Assembly (NCBI GenBank): GCA_025363505.1
Contig: JANYDV010000118.1
Coordinates: forward strand, 1 to 7,276
Direction of reading: 5' to 3'
Length of the DNA: 7,276 nucleotides
Source of the DNA: Bacteroidota bacterium
GTDB lineage: Bacteria > Bacteroidota > Ignavibacteria > Palsa-1295
Part shown: one piece after another, positions 1 to 6,219 of the stretch
Layout of the letters: the number at the start of each line of letters is the position of its first letter
Numbering within the stretch: the first letter of the stretch is position 1
The notes under the pieces: generated by a model
What the model was told of the DNA's origin: nothing
Seen by the model: only the letters and a program-made list of their open reading frames with translations
The model's database searches: none
Position numbers and translations under genes: made by a program

Positions 1-926
1 TTTACAATAGAGGAAAAAAAATCCCTTATCGGACGTCGCCACCAAAAACCCGCATATACATATTCACTGTCTGAGTCAATAAAAATTGTTGAATTAGGTA
101 AATTTCCTGTTATATTGTGCCATGTTTTACCAGTATCAGTAGAAAGAAAAACACTGTCACCACATGCAAACATATAACCGTTGTGTACATGAATTGAATT
201 TACATTCGAAACATTTGATAGTATGAGACTCCAGCTTTCTCCATTATTTGTGGATTTATACAGTGACCCATTTGTAGCAAATAGTGTCTTTCCTATATTG
301 ACAATATCATAAACTACTTCCTTCGAAAAAATATTACTCTGTTGTTTCCAACTTCTACCAGTATCACTTGAGATGTATATGCCTTCACCGTATGTTGAGG
401 CAAAGAAAGAAGTGTCTAACAATATAAGCTTTGTAATATACAGCCCTGCGATAATTCCGTTTGTAGCTGCCTTCCAATTGTTACCATTGTCAATAGATCG
501 AATCAATTGTCCGTTATATTCACCATAAAGATAACTTGCTATCCAGTAGAGTTTTGAGAGGTAGCCAACACTCTGCCCATTCCCAGTTGCTTTTACCCAT
601 GAATGAGCATTGTCTGTCGAATAATATATTCCGCCCGTCGAATCCGGATTCCAATCAGTAAGAGATGCAATAAGTGTATCGCCCGAAGAAATTAATCCTA
701 ATACTGCTTTCTCTTTTGGAAGAAAAGAAGCTAAGTTCTCCCAAGAATAGCCGTGATCAGAAGAACGGTAAAAAAAGGAAAACCCATCTGTCGAAACATA
801 AAAATACTTACCAGTAATCTGATGAGTTGATGTACCAATAGAACTTTCGGGAAACAAGGTCTTCTCCCATTGCGCTTGAGAGGGACAATAGGAGAAGAGA
901 AGCAGTAAAGTAATTATAACTTTCAT
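1..926 (-). CDS. Secreted Asp-box (BNR) beta-propeller protein, 3' end outside window
   Basis: The minus-strand frame starts at ATG 926 and stays open for 308 codons to the window edge, so the C-terminus is missing. Residues 1-19 form a signal peptide (MKVIITLLLLFSYCPSQA, then Q) for Sec export to the periplasm. The mature part carries six Asp-box motifs (S-x-D-x-G-x-S/T-W pattern) starting near residues 55, 103, 144, 186, 225 and 262: SSDHGYSW, STDNAHSW, SIDNGNNW, SSDTGRSW, STNNGESW and STDTGKTW. The 37-48 residue spacing fits one motif per propeller blade, as in sialidase, Ycf48 and sortilin-like folds. The last visible stretch, near residue 296, reads WWRRPIRDF; as I recall, similar W-R-R-P stretches occur just before the sorting domain in T9SS-exported proteins. 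Catalytic sialidase residues cannot be judged, so an enzyme name is not justified. The start lies 17 nt after the stop of the upstream T9SS fragment, suggesting a former operon. No clear Shine-Dalgarno is visible. Confidence 0.85.
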   Translation of the reverse strand, partial: MKVIITLLLLFSYCPSQAQWEKTLFPESSIGTSTHQITGKYFYVSTDGFSFFYRSSDHGYSWENLASFLPKEKAVLGLISSGDTLIASLTDWNPDSTGGIYYSTDNAHSWVKATGNGQSVGYLSKLYWIASYLYGEYNGQLIRSIDNGNNWKAATNGIIAGLYITKLILLDTSFFASTYGEGIYISSDTGRSWKQQSNIFSKEVVYDIVNIGKTLFATNGSLYKSTNNGESWSLILSNVSNVNSIHVHNGYMFACGDSVFLSTDTGKTWHNITGNLPNSTIFIDSDSEYVYAGFWWRRPIRDFFSSIV

Positions 927-943
927 TTTTAAAGTTTTCAGCT

Positions 944-1600
944 TTATTGTATAATCTGAAAGGTTTTGGAAAGGACAAAGTCTTTTCCTATTATTCTACA
1001 AATATATGTGCCAGAAAGTTGTTGATTAATCTTACAGTTCACATCAAACAAATCTTGACGAGATTGAAAATTTTCATTACTTCCAACAATACGCCCCAAA
1101 ATATCATAAATTTCAACTCTAATAGCTTGCCCTTCTGATTTTAGCAAAAGACGGGCTATTACAATATCATTATTATGACTTATTGAAATGATCTTATTTC
1201 CATCATCAATATTCGTTCCTTCGGTTGTTTTGGAATAGCCTACCCGCACTCTCCCGAAGATAGTAAAATTCACTCCCATCATACTATCAGGTGGACAATG
1301 CCCCACATACTTTTTGTAAGCATTTGAATCTTTATCCCAAGCCCAAACATCGTATTGTGCAGTTTTTATGAGAAATGTTAAACTATCTGAATGGAAAATA
1401 CCTTCATTAAGAGTATCACCACCCCTTCCATTCATTATTCTACTCCAACCACTTTCAAAATTTGGAAAACGTGACAAATTCCAGCCACTTTTCTCATTTA
1501 AACCACCACTTCTACCCCATCCAAAAAGAGGTGCATCGGAATTTATATCCCAAATACTATCGACGGTAATGGTAGCAACCCAAGGACGTACTTTTACACG
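944..1600 (-). pseudogene. 5'-truncated T9SS-exported protein (C-terminal sorting-domain fragment)
   Basis: The open minus-strand frame runs from just after a stop at 1601-1603 to the TAA at 944-946. It has no ATG or GTG; the first usual alternative start is TTG at 1477, giving 177 residues. The 41 codons upstream of that TTG still look like protein (for example SIWDINSDAPLFGWGRSGG), so coding sequence continues back to an abrupt end with no start and no signal peptide. The last roughly 80 residues match a T9SS type A sorting domain: a hydrophobic strand, then VEIYDILGRIV, then GTYICRIIGKDFVLSKTF, which follows the family pattern 'v.iyd..G..v ... G.Y.v.i......kk..v'. Such a domain only works on a protein exported through Sec, so a fragment without a signal peptide should not be functional. 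DNA before 1601 has stops in all three minus frames, so no simple frameshift rescues the gene. It could be a live short gene from TTG 1477, but I think that less likely. Confidence 0.7.
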
Positions 1601-1621
1601 TTACAAATTATTTTAGATTTT
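1592..1621 (+). promoter_or_regulatory. Weak candidate promoter for rpsA
   Basis: TAGATTTT at 1614-1621 matches the Bacteroidota -7 consensus TAnnTTTG at all but the last base. A TTTT word at 1592-1595 lies 18 nt upstream, in place of the usual TTTG. Transcription would begin near 1627 and give a leader of about 140 nt. The assignment is tentative because both boxes are imperfect and the region is A/T-rich. Confidence 0.25.
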
Positions 1622-1640
1622 AACAAAGTTTAACTCCGAA

Positions 1641-1766
1641 CCTTCCGAAAGGCGGGATTGTTACTCTCACCCCTAAAAAATAGGGGTATTTCAGTCCCTG
1701 CTTCATCCGAATGATCGGCGCGGAAGTTGCTCAGGGTTTGTAACACCATCTGCCGATGAATAAATA
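1641..1766 (+). promoter_or_regulatory. Structured 5' leader of rpsA lacking a Shine-Dalgarno
   Basis: Three stem-loops can be drawn by eye. H1 at 1641-1652 is CCTT/AAGG around CCGA. H2 at 1669-1687 is a perfect 7-bp stem, ACCCCTA/TAGGGGT, around AAAAA. H3 at 1696-1736 is nested: CCCTG/CAGGG outside, CTTC/GAAG next, and CCGA/TCGG with an ATGA loop innermost. The 30 nt before the rpsA ATG are unpaired and A/T-rich with no purine-rich Shine-Dalgarno. It is established that E. coli rpsA also has a three-hairpin, SD-less leader through which S1 represses its own translation. The same layout here suggests autogenous control, but that is an inference from analogy. A three-codon reading frame (ATG at 1756, stop TAA at 1765-1767) overlaps the rpsA start as TAATG. 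Confidence 0.45.
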
Positions 1767-3872
1767 ATGTCAGAACAAAACGAAACCGTATCGCCCGTGA
1801 CAGCGCATGTCGCAGAAGTGGCTGAGCCAACCTCGGTCGCCACTCCACCAACCCCTGCTCCTACCGCCACGACCTCAGTAGCACCTACCGCCGTCGTAGC
1901 GCCATCCGCACCAAAAGAAAAAAAACATACCAACCATACAACTCCTGCTTCAACAGGCAGTTCTAAAGGGAATATGAGCATCATTGATCCGCAGAGCAAA
2001 CTTGGCTCGGGATACACCACCGATGAGCGTGATGAAATGACGAAGCTCTATGACCAAACGTTCAGCGCTCTCAAGGCTGATCAAGTTGTCAAAGGTCGTG
2101 TGGTTACCGTTACTGCAAGTGAAGTTGCTGTCGATATCGGCTTTAAGTCCGAAGGCATCATTCCTCGCTCCGAGTTCTCGATGCTCCCGAACGTAAATGT
2201 CGGTGATGAGGTCGAAGTACTCGTCGAAGCAGTTGAAGATCGCGAAGGCAGACTCTTACTCAGCCACAAACGCGCCAACTTCATCCGTGTGTGGGAACGT
2301 GTCGGAGAAGCCGCCAAGACCGGCGAAATTTTACAAGTTAAATGTATCCGTCGTATCAAAGGCGGTTTGGTTGTTGATCTTTTGGGAATCGAAGCATTTA
2401 TGCCCGGTTCGCAGATCGATATCAAACCTGTCCGTGATTTCGATGCATATCTCGGTCAGACAATGGACGTTCGCGTGGTGAAGATTAATCATCCGAGCGA
2501 GAACGTTGTCGTCAGTCATAAAGTATTGCTCGAAGATACGCTTAATGATCAGCGCGCGAAAGTCGTCGAGACTCTCGAACGTGGTCAGGTATTGGAAGGC
2601 ACCGTCAAAGCGATTACTGATTTCGGTGCATTTATCGATCTCGGTGGCGTTGATGGTTTGGTACACATTACCGATCTTTCATGGGGTCGTGTATCGCATC
2701 CATCGGAAGTGGTCAAGCTCGATCAGACGGTCAACGTCGTTGTGCTCGATTACGACGAAAACAAAAAACGTATTTCACTTGGTATGAAACAGCTCTTGCC
2801 ACATCCATGGGCTGAGATCGAACAGCGTTATGCTGTTGGTCAGCATGTGACCGGCAAGATCGTTTCGATGACCGACTACGGTGCATTCCTCGAGATCGAG
2901 AAGGGCATCGAAGGACTTATTCATGTCAGCGAAATGAGCTGGACCCAGCATGTTAAACATCCATCACAGATCTTCACGATCGGTCAGGATGTAGAAGCGG
3001 CAATCCTCTCAATCGATCAAGATTCGAAAAAGATCTCGCTCGGCGTCAAACAGTTGGAGCCTGATCCTTGGACGAAGTTCCTCGAAAAGTACCCGATCGG
3101 ATCTGTACATAAAGGTATTGTTCGCAACCTCACAAACTTCGGCGCATTCGTCGAACTCGAGCCTGGTGTTGATGGCCTTGTGCACATCGGCGATCTCTCT
3201 TGGACAAAGAAAATTCGCCATCCGGGTGAACTCTTGAAGAAGGGTGATGAAGTTGATGTGATGATTCTCGGATTCGACAGTGAAAACCGCCGTATCGCAC
3301 TTGGACATAAGCAGGTGAAAGATAATCCGTGGGAAACACTTTCTGAAGCCTATAGCGAAGGCACCGATGCCGCCGGTAAGATCATCCGCTTCCTTGATAA
3401 GGGCGTGGTTGTCGAGCTTCCAGGTGGTATTGACGGTTTCGTACCGGCTTCACAGCTGGCATTCCATTCGGTCAAGAATATTGGTGAATCATTCAAGTTA
3501 GATGAGACGCTCAATCTTCGTGTAATCGAATTTGATGCTGAGAACAAGAAGATTGTGCTCTCGGCTACCGAATGGCTCAAAGGACAGGATCGCGAGATTG
3601 TTGATGAATACAATGCGAAACATCCTGTTGGCAAAGAGACACTCGAAGAAACCAGCAAAAAGAGTGCTCCTCGCGGCAAAAAGAAAGTCGCTTCGACCGG
3701 AGAAGATGCTGCGACGGAGACATCAACTGATGCTTCAGAACATATCGGCACATTCGAATTCCCGGAAGAGCTGAATCATTCAGTACCTGTACCCGAGGCA
3801 GAACAGCTTTCGGAAACTTCATCAGTCGAGCCGACTGCTGAAGCACCTGCTTCTGAAGAAGAAAAAGCGTAA
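1767..3872 (+). CDS. rpsA: 30S ribosomal protein S1
   Basis: This 701-residue protein binds mRNA on the 30S subunit and helps unfold it for initiation, which matters most for mRNAs without a Shine-Dalgarno. Six S1 (OB-fold) domains are visible, at roughly residues 105-170, 188-253, 274-342, 359-428, 446-515 and 533-602. Domains 3 to 5 carry the typical core G-x-V-x-x-x-x-D/N-F/Y-G-A-F ... G-L-V/I-H-x-S/G/T-D/E-x-S-W and end in ISLG or IALG plus K-Q. Domains 1, 2 and 6 are more divergent, as in other S1 proteins. E. coli S1 has 557 residues; the extra length is a Pro/Thr/Ala/Val-rich N-tail (about 1-100) and a C-tail (about 603-701) that is first Lys-rich (PRGKKK) and then acidic (ending EEEKA). 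ATG 1767 is the first in-frame start; M70 (ATG 1974, preceded by AAAGGG) is a less likely alternative. Codon choice is regular and richer in G+C than the left flank, as expected for a highly expressed gene. It appears monocistronic, with a terminator just downstream. Confidence 0.97.
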   Translation: MSEQNETVSPVTAHVAEVAEPTSVATPPTPAPTATTSVAPTAVVAPSAPKEKKHTNHTTPASTGSSKGNMSIIDPQSKLGSGYTTDERDEMTKLYDQTFSALKADQVVKGRVVTVTASEVAVDIGFKSEGIIPRSEFSMLPNVNVGDEVEVLVEAVEDREGRLLLSHKRANFIRVWERVGEAAKTGEILQVKCIRRIKGGLVVDLLGIEAFMPGSQIDIKPVRDFDAYLGQTMDVRVVKINHPSENVVVSHKVLLEDTLNDQRAKVVETLERGQVLEGTVKAITDFGAFIDLGGVDGLVHITDLSWGRVSHPSEVVKLDQTVNVVVLDYDENKKRISLGMKQLLPHPWAEIEQRYAVGQHVTGKIVSMTDYGAFLEIEKGIEGLIHVSEMSWTQHVKHPSQIFTIGQDVEAAILSIDQDSKKISLGVKQLEPDPWTKFLEKYPIGSVHKGIVRNLTNFGAFVELEPGVDGLVHIGDLSWTKKIRHPGELLKKGDEVDVMILGFDSENRRIALGHKQVKDNPWETLSEAYSEGTDAAGKIIRFLDKGVVVELPGGIDGFVPASQLAFHSVKNIGESFKLDETLNLRVIEFDAENKKIVLSATEWLKGQDREIVDEYNAKHPVGKETLEETSKKSAPRGKKKVASTGEDAATETSTDASEHIGTFEFPEELNHSVPVPEAEQLSETSSVEPTAEAPASEEEKA

Positions 3873-3889
3873 CAGCGAATAGTATGCTC

Positions 3890-3926
3890 AAAAAAAGCGC
3901 CGCTCTTCTGAGTGGCGCTTTTTTTA
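3890..3926. terminator. Bidirectional intrinsic terminator between rpsA and ldcA
   Basis: A 10-bp stem (3896-3905 with 3910-3919, AGCGCCGCTC/GAGTGGCGCT, one G-U pair) closes a TTCT loop. It is flanked by an A run at 3891-3896 and a T run at 3919-3925, so it can act on both strands. It starts 17 nt after the rpsA stop, and the ldcA stop codon (3924-3926, minus) lies at the end of its T run. Confidence 0.92.
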
Positions 3927-4853
3927 TTTGGTCAATACGCTTTCAATGATTGATACTTTCTTCTGACCAATTCTCACTTTAACTCCGAGTGGGATAGTCC
4001 ATTGTCGAGGAATATGACCGAATGGCAAATTCGAAAGTACGGGGACTTTCAGTTTAGAAAAATAATCGTTGAATACTTCATCAATTGTCAACGTAGGTGG
4101 CTTGTCTTGGCAATCGGAAAATTGTCCGAGCAGTATTGCCTTTGCTTGGCGTAAAGCACCCGAGGCGGTGAGCTGTGCAAGATAGCGATCAATGCGATAC
4201 GGGTTTTCATTGACATCCTCAAACAACAACATTTTTTCACGAAGTGAAGTGAGATATGGTGTTCCCATCAGTGAGGAGAACACGGTAAGATTACCGCCAA
4301 TCATTCTGCCGGTTACTTCTATCGTTTGCTTGCCGTAAAGTTGTTTGATCTCGCTCTTATTTGATGGCAATTCGCCGAACGGTTTGTCCGATGAGATCAT
4401 TTGCCACATACATTCTTCGGCAAACGGATCAAAGCCGTTCCATATATCAACACCCGGCATTGGACCGTAAAAACATGATTGCAATCCTGTCTTTTTATAA
4501 ATCGCATTAAATAATGTGGTCGCGTCGCTGTAACCGATAAATATTTTCGGATTTTTTGCGATCAGTTGATAATCGAGGTCATTGAGCAAACGAATCGTGC
4601 CATAGCCGCCGCGAAGCATAAAGATTGCTTTGACTTGTTTATTGCTAATGACTGAGTGAAGATCAGCAAGCCGCTGAGCATCACTTCCGGCAAGATAGCC
4701 ATTCTGCTTTTCGATATTTTTGCCCAGCACCACCCGACAGCCAAGCTTTTCAAAGTACGCAACGCTTTTGGTAATCTTTGCTTTTAGTTGCGGCGTACTT
4801 GCCGGAGCGATCAGGGCTATGGTGTCACCGGGGCGTAATATTTTTGCTTTCAT
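3924..4853 (-). CDS. ldcA: Muramoyltetrapeptide LD-carboxypeptidase (LdcA/MccF, peptidase S66)
   Basis: At 309 residues this is the usual length for the S66 family. Members remove the terminal D-Ala from the murein tetrapeptide in the cytoplasm during peptidoglycan recycling; relatives of the MccF branch cleave microcin C-type peptide nucleotides. The N-terminus RPGDTIALIAPAS is the family signature and there is no signal peptide. The Ser-Glu-His triad is in place: S109 in FIGYSDATTLF, E212 in LLFEDVNENPYRIDR, and H280 in LPFGHIPRQWTIPLG. FMLRGGYGTIRLL near residues 78-90 is the conserved glycine-rich turn ahead of the nucleophile. The spacing agrees with the Ser115/Glu217/His285 set known for Pseudomonas aeruginosa LdcA. 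ATG 4853 gives the N-terminus the family expects; there is no clear Shine-Dalgarno. It converges on rpsA through a shared terminator and diverges from the amidohydrolase gene. LdcA versus MccF substrate cannot be settled by eye; LdcA is the default because no microcin genes are nearby. Confidence 0.93.
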   Translation of the reverse strand: MKAKILRPGDTIALIAPASTPQLKAKITKSVAYFEKLGCRVVLGKNIEKQNGYLAGSDAQRLADLHSVISNKQVKAIFMLRGGYGTIRLLNDLDYQLIAKNPKIFIGYSDATTLFNAIYKKTGLQSCFYGPMPGVDIWNGFDPFAEECMWQMISSDKPFGELPSNKSEIKQLYGKQTIEVTGRMIGGNLTVFSSLMGTPYLTSLREKMLLFEDVNENPYRIDRYLAQLTASGALRQAKAILLGQFSDCQDKPPTLTIDEVFNDYFSKLKVPVLSNLPFGHIPRQWTIPLGVKVRIGQKKVSIIESVLTK

Positions 4854-4872
4854 TTAGAATTGATTAACTTTC
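4843..4872 (+). promoter_or_regulatory. Candidate Bacteroidota-type promoter of the amidohydrolase gene
   Basis: TTTG at 4843-4846 is followed after 18 nt by TAACTTTC at 4865-4872, one mismatch from TAnnTTTG. Transcription would start near 4878, giving about 20 nt before ATG 4899. It would be too late for ATG 4860. The upstream box lies within the first codons of ldcA, so the two divergent promoters overlap. Confidence 0.35.
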
Positions 4873-4874
4873 TA

Positions 4875-4907
4875 CAAAGCTACGTGTTTTGTGATGCAAT
4901 GATAAAA
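4875..4907 (-). promoter_or_regulatory. Candidate Bacteroidota-type promoter of ldcA
   Basis: On the minus strand TAGCTTTG (4882 to 4875) matches the -7 consensus TAnnTTTG exactly. It is preceded at 21 nt by TTTT (4907 to 4904) in place of TTTG. The box ends 21 nt before the ldcA ATG, implying a 5' UTR of roughly 15 nt. It lies inside the reading frame if the neighbouring gene is started at 4860, which supports the later start at 4899. Confidence 0.45.
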
Positions 4908-6149
4908 ACTTCCTATATCGATCACCATGCCCATGTGTATGGAACCGGGTATAAATCACTTCATCCGAAACTCGATCACACCAATAGTATCGACGAGGTG
5001 TTGACGGTTATCAAATCGATTCTCTCAAAATTACAACCCGAGCAATGGGTCGTCGCACGTGGATGGGACCAGAACAAATGGCAAGAAAAACATTTCCCAA
5101 CATACGAATCGCTTGATGCTCTTTCCTCAACTATCCCAATCGTTCTTATTCGCATTGACGGTCATGCTCTTTGGTGCAACAGCAAAGCACTTGAACTGGC
5201 AAAAATTTCAAAGGACACTCCCATTCCTTCCGGTGGTGATATACTCCGTTCAGCTTCAGGCACATTAACCGGCATCATTCTTGACGACGCAATGCAGATC
5301 ATCTATGATGCAATGCCCAAAGAGCATTCTCATTCCATCAAGCAAACACTCCTCGCCGGCTTACAAGAGTTTGCCAAATATCATATCGGTGTGCACGATA
5401 TGGGAATTCCTGCCGAATACTGGGAGCCATATAAAGAATTATATTTAACAAACGGGGATATTCTTCCTCGTGCTTACGTATTTCTTGATATGTCAAAGCC
5501 TACTGGTCGAACATTATTTCTCGAGAGATTACAACATGAGATATTTGATGATTCAACACATAATAATCTAAAACTCGTCGGGATCAAACTCTATTTTGAC
5601 GGGGCACTTGGTTCGCGTGGCGCGCATTTATTTAAACCATATAGTGATGATACAAATAATTATGGTCTGAAGTTGACCGATGATACAGATGCTATTGAAT
5701 TAATGTCACTCGCAGCTGAGCGAGGTTTACAAATTGCGATTCATGCCATTGGTGATGCCGCAAACTCGCGCGCACTTGAACTTATCGAGATAGTAAAACA
5801 TCAAAAAACTACTTCTAAAAATACCATTTTTAGGATTGAGCACGCACAGATTATTCGTGAAGAAGATCTCGAAAGATACCGCAGATTGAATGTCTGGGCA
5901 ATTATTCAACCACAGTTCTACCAGAGCGATTATCAATGGGCTATCAAGCGACTAGGTGCAGAGCGAATCGGCAATGCATATCGTTGGAAATCACTTCTCG
6001 AAGCTGGAATTTCAGTGCTCGCATCGAGTGATTCCCCTGTCGAAGAGGCAAACCCATACACAGGCATCAACCTTCTGCAATCAAGAAGTTACGAAAGAGT
6101 GTCGTTTGAAGAAGCCGAGAAAATGTATTTAGAAAGCCCACTTGACTAA
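4899..6149 (+). CDS. YtcJ-like metal-dependent amidohydrolase, TIM-barrel only
   Basis: This belongs to the amidohydrolase superfamily, Amidohydro_3/YtcJ-like branch: metal-dependent hydrolases of C-N bonds with a (beta/alpha)8 barrel. Started at ATG 4899 it has 416 residues. Counting from the earlier ATG at 4860 (429 residues), all expected metal ligands are present: H23 and H25 in IDHHAH, a likely carbamylated K243 in GIKLYFDGALGSRGA, H295 in IAIHAIGDAA, H328 in RIEHAQ, and D391 in ASSDSPVEEANP. Other branch motifs are ARGWDQNKW and RIDGHALWCNSKAL. Typical members have about 530 residues, with a beta-sandwich built from about 50 N-terminal and 60 C-terminal residues. Here the protein begins at the HxH motif and stops right after SFEEAEKMYLESPLD, so both halves are absent. 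I prefer ATG 4899 because candidate promoters overlap 4860 and because it starts just before the HxH strand; there is no Shine-Dalgarno at either. The substrate is unknown. There is no signal peptide, so it should be cytoplasmic. Confidence 0.88.
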   Translation: MIKTSYIDHHAHVYGTGYKSLHPKLDHTNSIDEVLTVIKSILSKLQPEQWVVARGWDQNKWQEKHFPTYESLDALSSTIPIVLIRIDGHALWCNSKALELAKISKDTPIPSGGDILRSASGTLTGIILDDAMQIIYDAMPKEHSHSIKQTLLAGLQEFAKYHIGVHDMGIPAEYWEPYKELYLTNGDILPRAYVFLDMSKPTGRTLFLERLQHEIFDDSTHNNLKLVGIKLYFDGALGSRGAHLFKPYSDDTNNYGLKLTDDTDAIELMSLAAERGLQIAIHAIGDAANSRALELIEIVKHQKTTSKNTIFRIEHAQIIREEDLERYRRLNVWAIIQPQFYQSDYQWAIKRLGAERIGNAYRWKSLLEAGISVLASSDSPVEEANPYTGINLLQSRSYERVSFEEAEKMYLESPLD

Positions 6150-6171
6150 CCTGTTATTCACTTTTTTTCAT

Positions 6172-6200
6172 AAAAAAGGAGCAACACGTGCTCCTTTTTA
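6172..6200. terminator. Bidirectional intrinsic terminator between amidohydrolase and outer-membrane protein genes
   Basis: GGAGCA (6178-6183) pairs with TGCTCC (6189-6194) around an ACACG loop. The stem is extended by an A run (6172-6177) facing a T run (6195-6199). It lies 22 nt after the amidohydrolase stop and 19 nt from the stop of the convergent outer-membrane protein gene, so it can serve both. Confidence 0.9.
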
Positions 6201-6219
6201 ATATTGCTATTAGTTAATT

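Noticed and set aside
947..1616. Plus-strand open frames opposite the T9SS fragment (947-1138 and 1368-1616)
   Set aside because: They are the complement of the sorting-domain frame and show no protein-like composition of their own.
1630..1851. Minus-strand frame across the rpsA leader as the missing 5' part of the T9SS gene
   Set aside because: It is not in frame with the fragment, several stops lie between them, and its translation is low-complexity and arginine-rich.
1974..1976. Internal start of rpsA at M70 with AAAGGG upstream
   Set aside because: The purine run is only 3 nt from the ATG, and similar N-tails are known in S1 of related bacteria; ATG 1767 also follows the structured leader directly.
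1703..2020. Antisense and out-of-frame open frames across rpsA (also 2081-2425, 2331-2666, 3009-3308, 3350-3751, 3577-3891)
   Set aside because: They are shadows of the rpsA codon pattern, with no family motifs, signal peptides or ribosome sites, while the plus-strand S1 frame is unmistakable.
4860..4898. Earlier start ATG 4860 for the amidohydrolase
   Set aside because: It leaves only 6 nt to the ldcA start, overlaps both candidate promoters, and adds residues that match nothing in the family. It is not excluded.
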